Below, in pieces: positions 55,463 through 64,000 of a stretch of DNA of 64,000 bases (position 1 is its first letter; each line of letters starts with the position of its first letter). The notes below the pieces were generated by a model. That model was not told the DNA's origin. It saw only the letters and a list, made by a program, of their open reading frames with translations, and searched no databases. Location of the stretch: positions 310,001 through 374,000 of the forward strand of contig NC_014410.1 of assembly GCF_000145615.1 (NCBI RefSeq). Direction: 5' to 3'. This DNA is from Thermoanaerobacterium thermosaccharolyticum DSM 571 (lineage in GTDB: Bacteria > Bacillota > Thermoanaerobacteria > Thermoanaerobacterales > Thermoanaerobacteraceae). Made by a program: the position numbers and the translations under genes.

Positions 55463-55529
55463 CAGCATCTATTTGAGCTGGACTGTAATTTATTTAAAAT
55501 ATTTCGACCGGTATCCCTAATGGAACTGG
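55463..55529 (+). ncRNA. tandem pan-motif-like hairpins
   Basis: Two similar hairpins. The first is CCAGC-A-TC...GA-GCTGG (55463-55482). The second is CCGGT-A-TCC...GGA-ACTGG (55508-55529). Both have a 5-bp stem, an unpaired A at the same 5' position, a short inner stem and a small loop. The pan motif is described as tandem hairpins with conserved bulged A upstream of pantothenate genes. The next genes here are an ECF S component and coaX. The second hairpin ends 3 bases before the ribosome binding site. Confidence 0.5.
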
Positions 55530-55545
55530 ATTGGAGGTGGAAAAT

Positions 55546-56043
55546 GTGACATCAAAATTAACTGTAAGGCAAATTACTGTCGCTGGCATGCTATCGGCTA
55601 TATCTATAGTAATGGCTACAACGCCGCTGGGATATATACCTTTAGGGATAGCCAATGCCACTACAATGCATATACCAACGATAATAGGTTCTATATTGGA
55701 AGGGCCTTACGTGGGGACTTTTATAGGACTTATTTTTGGTATATCAAGCTTTATAAGGCAAAATACTCCACTTTTTGCTGACCCAATAATTGCTATATTG
55801 CCAAGGCTTTTAATAGGCATTGTGGCGTATTACGTTTATAAAATTTCAAAAAGCGCAGGCATTGCAGCTATTGCAGGTACTCTTACAAATACAGTTGGTG
55901 TATTGGGGTTATCTGTCATTAAGAAGTATTTAACTATACAAGCTGCATTGTTGATTGTACTTAAAAACACGGTATTTGAAGTCATTGTAGCAGTGATTTT
56001 GACTACGGTCATAGTTAAATCTGTAAAAAGATATATTAAGTAA
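55546..56043 (+). CDS. ECF transporter S component, probably for pantothenate
   Basis: About 165 residues with five or six membrane segments (QITVAGMLSAISIVMATTPL, LGIANATTMHIPTIIGSIL and others), typical of ECF substrate-capture proteins that use shared EcfA/A'/T energisers encoded elsewhere. GTG 55546 is the start since GGAGGTGG lies at 55533-55540, inside the longer frame. The vitamin is inferred from coaX, the pantothenate kinase gene immediately downstream, and from the pan-like hairpins upstream. Confidence 0.8.
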   Translation: MTSKLTVRQITVAGMLSAISIVMATTPLGYIPLGIANATTMHIPTIIGSILEGPYVGTFIGLIFGISSFIRQNTPLFADPIIAILPRLLIGIVAYYVYKISKSAGIAAIAGTLTNTVGVLGLSVIKKYLTIQAALLIVLKNTVFEVIVAVILTTVIVKSVKRYIK

Positions 56044-56044
56044 A

Positions 56045-56067
56045 AAAGCAGGCGTATTGCCTGCTTT
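56045..56067 (+). terminator. hairpin between the S component and coaX
   Basis: AAAGCAGGC and GCCTGCTTT pair perfectly around GTATT. The T run is very short, so termination is probably partial. Confidence 0.55.
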
Positions 56068-56095
56068 AACAATAAATTGAAAGGAATGTATTTGA

Positions 56096-56869
56096 ATGCT
56101 GCTTGTCTTTGATGTAGGAAATACGAACATTGTATTGGGTGTGTACGATGGAAAGAAGCTTTTATATTCATTTAGAATTGCCACAGACAAGACAAAGACG
56201 TCAGATGAGTATGGAATATTAATAAAACAGCTTATCGAGTACAGGAATATGCATTTAAGTGACATAAATGCAGCCATAATATCATCTGTTGTGCCTCCTA
56301 TAATGCACACACTTGAAGCAATGACTATAAAATATTTCAATGTATATCCTATAATAGTAGGCCCCGGCATAAAGACAGGAATAAACATAAGATACGATAA
56401 TCCGAGGGAAGTTGGTGCAGATAGAATTGTAAATGCCGTTGCAGCGTATGAATTGTATGGAGGCCCTGTCATAATTATCGACTTTGGCACAGCGACAACA
56501 TTTTGTGCTGTCTCAAAGAACTGTGAGTATTTAGGTGGTGCCATTGCACCAGGATTGATCATATCGGCAGATGCACTGTTTCAAAGAACAGCAAAACTTC
56601 CTAAGATAGAGCTTATAAAACCTGAAAAAGTCATATGTAAAAATACTGTTGAAAGTATGCAGTCAGGCTTAATTTACGGCCATGCCGGTATGGTTGATTA
56701 TATAGTAAACAAGATGAAAAGGGAATTTGCTGAGAATGCCTATGTCGTTGCAACGGGTGGACTTGCAAAGCTGATAGCACAAGAAGCAAAAGTTATAGAT
56801 ACTGTAAATGACATGCTTACGCTAGAAGGATTAAGGATAATATACGAACGCAACATTGAGAGAATGTGA
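56096..56869 (+). CDS. coaX: type III pantothenate kinase
   Basis: A 257-residue ASKHA-fold kinase doing the first step of CoA synthesis without feedback inhibition by CoA. DVGNTN at 6-11, the GADR block ([16 protein letters not shown]) and DFGTATTF are the expected motifs. AAAGGAATG precedes ATG 56096. In Bacillus coaX follows ftsH; here it is grouped with a putative pantothenate importer. Confidence 0.95.
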   Translation: MLLVFDVGNTNIVLGVYDGKKLLYSFRIATDKTKTSDEYGILIKQLIEYRNMHLSDINAAIISSVVPPIMHTLEAMTIKYFNVYPIIVGPGIKTGINIRYDNPREVGADRIVNAVAAYELYGGPVIIIDFGTATTFCAVSKNCEYLGGAIAPGLIISADALFQRTAKLPKIELIKPEKVICKNTVESMQSGLIYGHAGMVDYIVNKMKREFAENAYVVATGGLAKLIAQEAKVIDTVNDMLTLEGLRIIYERNIERM

Positions 56870-58003
56870 TTATTTTTGCTGGACATTTGTTTTTTTGTCC
56901 AGCTTTCTTATTTTTGCGACTGTGAATATAAATACAGGTAAAATGATTTCGAAAATAAATGTTTCATAAAAAAATGTATCCTTCAAGAAGTTGTATAACT
57001 CATCTATATTTGTAGATACAAATATAGACATAGGAACAATTATTGATGCAATTGGAAGTACAGCAAATCTAAAATCATCAAAATTTATTATATCAGAAAA
57101 TCCTTTTACAATTATATACAAAAATATTGTTATTTTCATAAATATGCCTTCTATCCATACAGCCATTATCATTGAATCAAGCCTTGCAAAGTAATTGCTA
57201 AGTCTTATAGTACGAGTCATTTCCAGCGCAGTAAATTTAAAATCGGCTGTTGTTTTTGAACCAAAAATTCCTATTGCAAGGACTCCCAGTAGAAGTGCGA
57301 AAGATATAAAGAGGAGTGATATAATACCACTTTTTAAAACTTTTTTGCTATTAGATATGTGAGGGAAAATAGCTAATATTATTATGCTTTCAAGCATCCA
57401 TGAAGTCAATGGAAAAGATCCTTTTATGGGCGGCAGAAACCCCTTTGCCAATACAGGAAGGAAGTTTTCCATTTTTATATATGGGATTGAGAAAAAAATA
57501 ACGAATCCTAAAAGCCCCATGCCCAAAGGAAATACAACTTCATTCATTCTGGCAATTGCAATAAACCCCTTTGTAATGGCGTATGAAGCAACAACCATCA
57601 ATACGAATGAAAATACTATAGGAGGTGTTTTAGGCATAAACGTGCTACGCATGATTTCGAGAAGTTCTCTAATCATTATTATAGCTAAATGAATAAAAAA
57701 TAAAAGATACAAAAAAGCGATTATTTTCCCCAAAATTTTACCGAATATGTCTTCCACAAAAGAGAATACAGTTTTGTCTTTAAACATATTGGATATGCCG
57801 TAGTAAAGGCAAAATACAGGTATACTGAATCCTGTTGCAATTAGAACTGAGACCCATGAATCTTGTTCGGCTTTTGATGCAACAATAGATGGCAAAAAAA
57901 TTGTAGCTGTAGATAGTACAACTGATATTATTATGTATATAAATTGCTTTGGTGATATTTTTTTTTCTGTTGTTACTTCAAAACTCAAAAAACTTCTGAA
58001 CAT
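56870..58003 (-). CDS. gerKB: spore germination receptor permease subunit (GerKB/GerAB type)
   Basis: A 377-residue membrane protein with about ten hydrophobic segments, of the endospore germination permease family in the APC superfamily. It starts with FEVTTEKKISPKQFIYIIIS and has the FxxxxL-ML-S-like middle region GFLPPIKGSFPLTSWML. It would form the germinant-binding core of a GerA-type receptor. It is divergent from gerKA across about 100 bases, so the receptor genes are split over two transcripts. Its stop directly abuts coaX. Confidence 0.9.
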   Translation of the reverse strand: MFRSFLSFEVTTEKKISPKQFIYIIISVVLSTATIFLPSIVASKAEQDSWVSVLIATGFSIPVFCLYYGISNMFKDKTVFSFVEDIFGKILGKIIAFLYLLFFIHLAIIMIRELLEIMRSTFMPKTPPIVFSFVLMVVASYAITKGFIAIARMNEVVFPLGMGLLGFVIFFSIPYIKMENFLPVLAKGFLPPIKGSFPLTSWMLESIIILAIFPHISNSKKVLKSGIISLLFISFALLLGVLAIGIFGSKTTADFKFTALEMTRTIRLSNYFARLDSMIMAVWIEGIFMKITIFLYIIVKGFSDIINFDDFRFAVLPIASIIVPMSIFVSTNIDELYNFLKDTFFYETFIFEIILPVFIFTVAKIRKLDKKTNVQQK

Positions 58004-58103
58004 ATTCTACTCCTTATAAGATTTATATATAAAATATTATTTGTTCTAATCATTTATTATATTCTGCATGCGTTTTTGGAATAATAAATTTGGAGATGAT
58101 TTT

Positions 58104-59624
58104 ATGGACAGATCCTATTTAATTGAAAACTATAAAGACATGAATTTATACGATGATATAGACAAAAATTTAGATGTATTAAAAGCTCTTTTAAAGCAAA
58201 GCAGCGATATCATATTTAGAGAATTTAGGATAGGCGAAAAAAAGGTAAAAGCTTTTTTAATATGTGTAGATGGATTGGTGGATAAAGCTCTGATAAATAA
58301 TAATATTATAGAGCCAATTACATTGGAAACAAGAAAGTTAGATGGAAATGCATTGACTAAAAAAAGTGTCTATGAATCGCTTTTAAATTATTTTATAACA
58401 ACTGCTGATATAAAAGAAGAAGAGAAGATTGGAGATATCATAGATAGCCTTTTGGACGGTGATACTCCACTTATTGTAGATGGAGTGAGGAAATCCATTA
58501 TAATAAGTACAAGAGGGTGGGAGCAGAGAAGCATTTCTGAATCGACGACAGAGGCTGTCGTCAGGGGACCTAAAGAAGCGTTTGTAGAGACCCTTAGGGT
58601 AAACACTTCTATGCTTAGGAGAAGAATAAAAAATCCAAATTTCATAATAGAAAGCTTAAAAGTTGGGAAGTATACAAAGACAAACGTCGCAATAGCATAC
58701 ATCAAAGACGTGGCAAAAGACGAAGTTGTAGAAGAGGTGAAAAATAGACTTAACAAAATAGATATTGATGGCATTGTTGACAGTGGATATCTGGAGGAAA
58801 TGATAGAAGATAATCCATTTTCGCCATTTCCACAGATAGAGCATTCAGAGCGACCTGATAAAATCGCAGCGGAATTGCTGGAGGGAAGAGTAGCTATCAT
58901 ATCAGACGGCTCTCCTGAGGTCCTTGTAGTTCCAACAACTTTTGTCCAATTTTTTCAGTCAGCAGAGGACTACTACGAGAGGTACTATATATCGACACTG
59001 TTTAGGATTCTCAGACTTGCAGCTATGCTTATGTCTCTTACGCTGCCATCGATTTACGTAGCCGCTGTGACGTACCATCAGGAGATGATACCGTCTCCTC
59101 TTGCAATTTCTATTGCTGCCCAAAGAGAAGGAGTGCCATTTACGACGCTTATGGAGGCATTTTTAATGGAGTTTTTCTTTGAAATATTGAGAGAAGCAGG
59201 AATAAGGCTTCCGATGCAGGTAGGTCAGGCTGTAAGCATAGTAGGAGCGCTTGTCATTGGCCAAGCGGCAGTTCAGGCAGGACTAGTATCGGCTGCAACA
59301 GTAATCGTTGTTGCACTAACAGGTATAGCGTCATTTTCAATACCTGCATTTAATATAGCAATAACTTTTAGGCTTTTGAGATTCGCCATGCTGGTTGTGG
59401 GAGGTACACTTGGCTTTTTTGGCATTATTATGGCACTTATGATGATACTGGCACATCTAGCATCATTGGAATCCTTCGGTGTGCCTTATCTTTCACCGCT
59501 TGCACCTAGCAATACAAGGGAGCTTAATGACGTATTTATAAGGATACCATGGTGGGCAAAGATATTTAGACCACATAAAGTAGCAGGCAAAAATGTCAAG
59601 AGGCAAAATTATACAAGAAGTTAA
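58104..59624 (+). CDS. gerKA: spore germination receptor subunit A (GerKA type)
   Basis: About 506 residues. A large hydrophilic N-terminal domain (to about 290) is followed by five or six membrane segments (around RILRLAAMLMSLTLPSIYVA to GFFGIIMALMMILAHLASL) and a short basic tail. GSPEVLVVPTTFVQFFQSAEDYYER is a GerA-family block. ATG 58104 is chosen for GGAGATGA upstream, 12 codons inside the longest frame. It acts in the spore inner membrane with B and C subunits. Confidence 0.93.
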   Translation: MDRSYLIENYKDMNLYDDIDKNLDVLKALLKQSSDIIFREFRIGEKKVKAFLICVDGLVDKALINNNIIEPITLETRKLDGNALTKKSVYESLLNYFITTADIKEEEKIGDIIDSLLDGDTPLIVDGVRKSIIISTRGWEQRSISESTTEAVVRGPKEAFVETLRVNTSMLRRRIKNPNFIIESLKVGKYTKTNVAIAYIKDVAKDEVVEEVKNRLNKIDIDGIVDSGYLEEMIEDNPFSPFPQIEHSERPDKIAAELLEGRVAIISDGSPEVLVVPTTFVQFFQSAEDYYERYYISTLFRILRLAAMLMSLTLPSIYVAAVTYHQEMIPSPLAISIAAQREGVPFTTLMEAFLMEFFFEILREAGIRLPMQVGQAVSIVGALVIGQAAVQAGLVSAATVIVVALTGIASFSIPAFNIAITFRLLRFAMLVVGGTLGFFGIIMALMMILAHLASLESFGVPYLSPLAPSNTRELNDVFIRIPWWAKIFRPHKVAGKNVKRQNYTRS

Positions 59625-59661
59625 AGATCACTAACCTCAAATTTTTGGGGAGGAATTGCTC

Positions 59662-60831
59662 ATGAAAAAAGTTTTGGCATTGTTAATAATACTATCATTG
59701 CTTCTTACAGGATGCTGGGATAAGAGAGAGATAAACGAGCTGGCATTTGTACAGGGTATAGGCATGGATATAGATAAAGATAGAATGTGCGACATTACTG
59801 TCCAAGCTTTAAAACCTGCCAATTTAGCAACGAGTTCAGGAGGTGGAGGTGGAGGTGCTGCAGCAGGAAAACCGTATGAAGTATACAGCTCTAGAGGAGT
59901 TGATTTTGCAAAAGCATTTGCAAATTTCAACACAGAGCTTTCAAGGACGCTTTTTCTTCAGCATAATGAAATAATTTTTATAGGGGAAAACCTTGCAAGA
60001 TCTGGCATATACAGTATGCTTGACTTTATCACAAGGAATCCCGAGTTTAGGAGGACGTCGTATTTGGTGGTTGTTACAGGTGGTACACTTGATGACCTTA
60101 TGAAATTGTCAAAAAACGTTGAAAAGTACCCATATAGAGAAATTCTGGGTATGATTCAAAACCAGAAAAATACTTCGTCAGGTTATGTCTGTGACATAAA
60201 CCATTTTGTTGAGACACTTGAGACGGAGAAAGTGCAGCCTATAGTTGGAAGACTAGAAATTGTAAAAAAAGATGGGAAACCCCAGCATGCCAGATTTGTA
60301 GGCGCCGCTGCATTTAAATACGACAAGATGGTTGGCTTTTTGACTGAAGAGCAGACGAAAGGCATCATGTGGATGGACAATCTCATTAAAAATACATCGC
60401 TTGTCATTGATAAAGGGCCTAAAGGTGAAAAAAGCCATATTTCATTTACAATCATAAAAGCAAAGTCTAGTATTACACCTCGTGTAAGTGGCGACAATGT
60501 CTCTTTTGATGTTAAGATTAATTTTGATTCAAATATGATTGAGCAGAATTCAATGTACAATCTTACGGAGCTTAAGATGATAAAAGGCCTTGAAAATTTA
60601 CAGGAGCAGAAAGTCAAAAGCGAGGTTGAAGATGCACTAAATGCTATACAAAGGAAGTATAAAGTCGATTCGGTAGGTCTTGGACAGAAGCTTCAAGAGA
60701 AGTATCCTAAGGTATGGGAAAAATTAAAGGACAAATGGGACGAAATTTATCCAAATGTAAAAGTTAATGTAAGTGTAAAAGCTTCGCTAAAGAGGTCAGG
60801 ACTTACGTCAAAATCGATTCAACCGAGGTAA
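59662..60831 (+). CDS. gerKC: spore germination lipoprotein Ger(x)C
   Basis: A 389-residue lipoprotein. The signal peptide ends at the lipobox Cys18 (LLTGCWDKREINELAFVQGI), and the CWD-RE-NE stretch is the family hallmark. A Gly-rich loop (SGGGGGGAAAG) near residue 60 is longer than usual. ATG 59662 has GGGGAGG upstream. It is the C subunit of the receptor, on the outer face of the spore inner membrane. Confidence 0.93.
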   Translation: MKKVLALLIILSLLLTGCWDKREINELAFVQGIGMDIDKDRMCDITVQALKPANLATSSGGGGGGAAAGKPYEVYSSRGVDFAKAFANFNTELSRTLFLQHNEIIFIGENLARSGIYSMLDFITRNPEFRRTSYLVVVTGGTLDDLMKLSKNVEKYPYREILGMIQNQKNTSSGYVCDINHFVETLETEKVQPIVGRLEIVKKDGKPQHARFVGAAAFKYDKMVGFLTEEQTKGIMWMDNLIKNTSLVIDKGPKGEKSHISFTIIKAKSSITPRVSGDNVSFDVKINFDSNMIEQNSMYNLTELKMIKGLENLQEQKVKSEVEDALNAIQRKYKVDSVGLGQKLQEKYPKVWEKLKDKWDEIYPNVKVNVSVKASLKRSGLTSKSIQPR

Positions 60832-60845
60832 TGAGAGGGTTAATT

Positions 60846-61070
60846 ATGTTAAATGCATTGGGAATCACGATTATATTTTTAATAATAATATTTATGGAAG
60901 TACCTGGGCTAATAAAGAAGAAAAAGACAAAAGAAATCGTAGTATTTTTCATACTGATTGTAATTGGATATACTCTTAATTTGCTTGTAGCTTTCGATAT
61001 AAAAGTCACCGCTACGAATAAAATCATTGAGATGCTTTTAAAGCCTGTAGAAAAGATCTGGGGCAAATGA
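60846..61070 (+). CDS. small membrane protein of the gerK operon
   Basis: About 74 residues with two membrane segments (LGITIIFLIIIFMEVPGLI and IVVFFILIVIGYTLNLLVAF) and a basic C terminus. ATG 60846 is placed after GAGAGGG; the longer frame overlaps the gerKC stop. Small two-helix D subunits are known next to some ger operons and can modulate receptor activity. That role is inferred from position. Confidence 0.7.
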   Translation: MLNALGITIIFLIIIFMEVPGLIKKKKTKEIVVFFILIVIGYTLNLLVAFDIKVTATNKIIEMLLKPVEKIWGK

Positions 61071-61100
61071 AGATTAAATTTCATTTGCCTTAAAATCATC

Positions 61101-61156
61101 TTGAAATATATGCCAAAAAGTAGTAGAATTATAACTAGTATGAGCACAATGTGTGC
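61101..61156 (+). promoter_or_regulatory. promoter and dyad upstream of the HTH gene
   Basis: TTGAAA (61101-61106) and TAGAAT (61124-61129) are 17 bases apart. GCACA (61144-61148) and TGTGC (61152-61156) form a short dyad just past the predicted start site, a likely operator. Confidence 0.55.
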
Positions 61157-61174
61157 ACATAAAGGATGGTTAAT

Positions 61175-61699
61175 ATGGATTTTGTAAAAATTGGTGAAAA
61201 GATTATAAACATTAAAAAGTTGCACAATACAATAGATAAAATAATAGAAATGAGGGTAAATGGCTTTTCGCAGCAGGAGACAGCATCAAAATTCAAAGTA
61301 GACAGGAGTTTTATATCACGGCTTGAAAATATAGGTGAGGTGAGGAAAGGCGGTAATATTGCAGTAATAGGATTTCCTATAAAAAACAAAGATGAAATTG
61401 AAAGGTTGTTAAAGGATTATGGGATTGAGTTTATACTACTACTATCAGAAAAGGAACGATTAGGCATAGCAGATAAGATGACAGGTGCAGAGCTTTTTAA
61501 CATGGTCATGGACATAATCGCGAAGATACAGTCTTATGATACGATAATATTTCTCGGCTCTGATAAAAGGACAAATTTGATTGAAGCAATCTTTGACAAA
61601 GAAGTAATATGTGTCAACATTGGGCATTCACCTCTTACAGAGGATGTTTATGTAAAACCAGAACTTATTGTAGACATTTTAAATACTTTAAGGAGATGA
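61175..61699 (+). CDS. HTH-containing regulator of the dehydrogenase cluster
   Basis: A 174-residue protein. Residues of about 25-55 form a helix-turn-helix (NGFSQQETASKFKVDRSFIS), followed by a Rossmann-like domain (GGNIAVIGFPIKNKDEIERL, then DTIIFLGSDKRTNLIEAIFD). ATG 61175 has AAAGGATGG before it. Four bases separate it from the next gene. It probably controls these three genes in answer to a small ligand. I do not know a characterised member. Confidence 0.7.
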   Translation: MDFVKIGEKIINIKKLHNTIDKIIEMRVNGFSQQETASKFKVDRSFISRLENIGEVRKGGNIAVIGFPIKNKDEIERLLKDYGIEFILLLSEKERLGIADKMTGAELFNMVMDIIAKIQSYDTIIFLGSDKRTNLIEAIFDKEVICVNIGHSPLTEDVYVKPELIVDILNTLRR

Positions 61700-61703
61700 T
61701 TCA

Positions 61704-62630
61704 GTGAAAAGAGTAGTCAGTGTAAGTATAGGTTCTTCTACAAGAAATAATAAAGTTGAGACTGAGATATTTGGAGAGAAATTTGTAATTGAAAGAATCG
61801 GTACAGATGGGGATATGAAAAAAGCCATAGAGCTTATAAAAGAACTGGATGGAAAAGTAGATGCTTTTGGCATGGGCGGAATAGACCTTTATCTATATGC
61901 TGGAGAAAGGAGATATATCATAAAGGATGCAGTTCCACTCAAAAATGCTGCTAAGAAATCCCCTATCGTAGACGGTTCTGGCCTTAAGAATACACTTGAG
62001 AGAAGAGTAATAAAATACATACATGACAACGATATTGTCGACATAAAAGGCAAAAAAGTTCTCATAGTAAGTGCTATGGATAGGTTTGGCATGACACAGA
62101 CATTTCACGAATATGGAGCAAAATTAACTCTTGGAGACATCATATTTGCTTTAGGTTTGCCAATCCCACTTCATTCTCTAAAGTTGCTTTATGGTTTGGC
62201 AGCTATTATTGCTCCTATAATAGTCAAGATGCCGTTTGAGATGCTGTATCCAACAGGAGATAAGCAGCTTTCTATAGATAGCAAAAAATATGAAAAGTTT
62301 TATAAGGATGCAGACATAATAGCTGGTGACTACCTTTTTGTAAAAAAATACATGCCTGAGGATTTAAAAGATAAAATAATAGTAACAAATACGGTGACAA
62401 AAGATGATGTTAAGATGCTTAAAGATAGAGGCGTTAAGCTTCTTATTACAACAACTCCAAACTTAAATGGAAGATCTTTTGGCACAAATGTCATGGAAGC
62501 CGTTCTCGTATCCATATCAGGGAAAAGCCCGTCTGAAATGAAGCCAGATGACTACAATATGTTGCTAGATAAAATTGGTTTTGAGCCAAGAGTAGAGTAT
62601 TTAAACGAAAAAGCTGCGGCAGAAAGATAA
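61704..62630 (+). CDS. quinate 5-dehydrogenase-like protein of unknown function
   Basis: A 308-residue soluble protein. The N-terminal part (VVSVSIGSSTRNNKVETEIF, then DAFGMGGIDLYLYAGERRYI) and the part with KKVLIVSAMDRFGMTQTFHE suggest a nucleotide-binding fold. Databases name relatives quinate 5-dehydrogenase by weak similarity. I see no catalytic motif that supports this name. It is co-directional with the HTH gene and the acyl-ACP reductase homologue, and the three probably form one functional unit. Confidence 0.6.
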   Translation: MKRVVSVSIGSSTRNNKVETEIFGEKFVIERIGTDGDMKKAIELIKELDGKVDAFGMGGIDLYLYAGERRYIIKDAVPLKNAAKKSPIVDGSGLKNTLERRVIKYIHDNDIVDIKGKKVLIVSAMDRFGMTQTFHEYGAKLTLGDIIFALGLPIPLHSLKLLYGLAAIIAPIIVKMPFEMLYPTGDKQLSIDSKKYEKFYKDADIIAGDYLFVKKYMPEDLKDKIIVTNTVTKDDVKMLKDRGVKLLITTTPNLNGRSFGTNVMEAVLVSISGKSPSEMKPDDYNMLLDKIGFEPRVEYLNEKAAAER

Positions 62631-62686
62631 GATGTCATAAGCGATTGATAAATTTTCCATTAAATAGATTGAAAGGATGATGTTTG

Positions 62687-63781
62687 ATGCATAAGTTTGG
62701 GTTTATAATACATCCAATTGAATATGAGGATGTTAGCAGAAAGTTTAAGATCATGAATAAATTGCCTCGCAGGTTCGTAGAGGGCTTCACCCGGATGTTG
62801 CCACCTCTTAAGGTTTCAGAAATAACAGGCGTAAAAAGCAAATATGCTGAGACTGAAGGTTATTTTGTGGCTGTGCCGCTTATTTCAAATCAAATGATGA
62901 GCCTTCCGGAAGATTATGTGATGAAAAAAATAATAAAAGCTGGCAAGATAGCAGAAAATCTAGGCGCTGAAATTGTAGGCCTTGGTGCTCTCACATCTGT
63001 TGTTGGGGATGCAGGTTTTACAGTTGCGAAAAATCTAAACATAGCAGTGACAACTGGCAACAGCTATACAATTGCAACCGCAATAGAAGGCACAAAAAAG
63101 GCCGCCGAGCTAATGGGAAAGGATATAAGAGATTCAGAAGTCGTTGTAATAGGAGCGACAGGTTCTATTGGAAAGGTATGTGCGGAGATTTTGTCCAGAG
63201 AAGCAAAATACATGACATTGGTAGCCAGAAACAAGCAAAAACTAGAGGATTTTAGCAGATATCTTCTAGAAAAAACGGGCATGGCAGCGAGAGTCACATC
63301 TGACGTAAAAGAGGCTCTTAAAAGTGCTGACATAGTTGTAACGGTTACGAGTGCCGTTGATACTATTATCAAACCAGAATATTTAAAGCCTGGAGCAGTT
63401 GTATGCGATGTAGCACGACCGAGAGATGTATCAAAGGAAGTTGCTGATGCAAGAGATGACGTTTTAGTCATTGAAGGTGGTGTAGTAGAAGTACCTGGTG
63501 ATGTAGATTTCCACTTCAATTTTGGATTTCCACCAAAGACCAGCTATGCATGCATGGCAGAGACGATGATACTTGCAATGGAAGGTAGAATAGAAAACTA
63601 CTCATTAGGGAGAGATTTAACAGTGGAGCAGGTAGATACAATTGCAAAGCTGGCTAAGAAGCATGGCTTTAAACTGGGGGGATTTAGAAGCTTTGAAAGA
63701 GCTGTATCAGAGGAAACTATAGAAAATGTCAGAAAGAACGCTGCAAGGCGATTAAAAGGAAATAGATTTAGCACTGTATAG
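62687..63781 (+). CDS. acyl-ACP reductase (AAR)-family oxidoreductase
   Basis: A 364-residue protein that aligns by eye with cyanobacterial long-chain acyl-ACP reductase over its whole length. Shared blocks are VTTGNSYTIAT, the Rossmann motif GATGSIGKVCAEIL, IEGGVVEVPGDVDF and YACMAETMILAMEG, followed by SLGRDLTVEQVDTIAKLAKK. The Cys in YAC-AE (C289) matches the catalytic cysteine that carries the acyl group in AAR. Genome annotation tends to call relatives shikimate dehydrogenase. It could reduce an acyl thioester to an aldehyde. No decarbonylase (ADO) gene is here. ATG 62687 follows GAAAGGATG. Confidence 0.75.
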   Translation: MHKFGFIIHPIEYEDVSRKFKIMNKLPRRFVEGFTRMLPPLKVSEITGVKSKYAETEGYFVAVPLISNQMMSLPEDYVMKKIIKAGKIAENLGAEIVGLGALTSVVGDAGFTVAKNLNIAVTTGNSYTIATAIEGTKKAAELMGKDIRDSEVVVIGATGSIGKVCAEILSREAKYMTLVARNKQKLEDFSRYLLEKTGMAARVTSDVKEALKSADIVVTVTSAVDTIIKPEYLKPGAVVCDVARPRDVSKEVADARDDVLVIEGGVVEVPGDVDFHFNFGFPPKTSYACMAETMILAMEGRIENYSLGRDLTVEQVDTIAKLAKKHGFKLGGFRSFERAVSEETIENVRKNAARRLKGNRFSTV

Positions 63782-63832
63782 TACTTGACTTTATTTGTAA
63801 ACTGTTTTATAATATTCCACATGAAAATATAG

Positions 63833-63863
63833 ACACAAGCACTGCATGAAGCAGTGCTTGTGT
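63833..63863 (+). terminator. terminator-like hairpin
   Basis: ACACAAGCACTGC and GCAGTGCTTGTGT are a perfect 13-bp stem around ATGAA, with a weak T tail. Confidence 0.7.
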
Positions 63864-63936
63864 ATTAATATTATCATAAATGATACGGCTTAAACATAGA
63901 ATAAAATACAAATTTGTTATAAAGGAGATTGGCAAT

Positions 63937-64000
63937 ATGGGTAAGCAAGTAATTTTGACTTATGACGGTTTAAAAAAATTAGAAGAAGAGTTAGACTATC
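63937..64000 (+). CDS. greA: transcription elongation factor GreA, 5' end only
   Basis: ATG 63937 behind AAAGGAG starts MGKQVILTYDGLKKLEEELD, the conserved first helix of GreA, which rescues backtracked RNA polymerase. The gene runs off the right edge. Confidence 0.88.
   Translation, partial: MGKQVILTYDGLKKLEEELDY

Noticed and set aside
61704-62630. True quinate dehydrogenase
   Set aside because: The name comes from weak similarity. No shikimate/quinate catalytic Lys-Asp pattern is visible.

Overview
The window looks like a chromosome segment of a low-GC, thermophilic, xylan-using, endospore-forming clostridium, most likely Thermoanaerobacterium. The support is spore genes (spoIIE and a gerK-type germinant receptor), pyruvate:ferredoxin oxidoreductase, and a GH120 beta-xylosidase. 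That xylosidase has the length and catalytic residue positions I recall for Thermoanaerobacterium saccharolyticum XylC.

1-9.7 kb is accessory DNA. It holds two CRISPR arrays in the same orientation with closely related 30-nt repeats. Array 1 enters from the left edge and has 32 repeats in view. Array 2 has 21 repeats and is split by an IS110-family element inserted inside a spacer. Each array ends in a decayed repeat followed by a frameshifted copy of the same gamma-glutamylcyclotransferase-like gene. No cas gene lies in the window. Between the arrays are a soluble chemoreceptor, an Uma2-type nuclease and hairpin-rich non-coding DNA.

9.7-30.7 kb carries a SEC-C protein, then a cyclic-di-AMP riboswitch in front of an opine-dehydrogenase-like gene and a B12-binding mutase-like gene. 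These are followed by an orphan amidase/holin pair, a PyrR-attenuated uracil permease, a TetR-linked ABC efflux operon whose permease has an in-frame TAG, PFOR, a small spore-surface-type protein, a UbiA prenyltransferase, and an ECF sigma/anti-sigma/ABC operon.

30.7-38.4 kb is mixed. The main item is a compact candidate RiPP operon: an ArsM-like methyltransferase, a 35-residue Cys-rich peptide with CC-X9-CC-X9-C spacing, and a radical SAM/SPASM maturase. It is followed by a TnpB-only IS200/IS605-type element, a truncated gene and tRNA-Glu. The same stretch holds a UPF0210/ACT pair.

38.4-64 kb is conserved core: spoIIE-yabS-yabT-tilS-hpt-ftsH in the Bacillus order; an AraC regulator divergent from the GH120 xylosidase; an orphan sensor kinase with formate-THF ligase; a biotin-dependent carboxyltransferase set; a pantothenate-type ECF S component (behind two pan-motif-like hairpins) with coaX; the gerK locus; and a regulator/dehydrogenase cluster containing a homologue of cyanobacterial acyl-ACP reductase. 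The window ends in the first codons of greA. The strongest candidates for something undescribed are the RiPP operon and the c-di-AMP-controlled opine-dehydrogenase/B12 operon.
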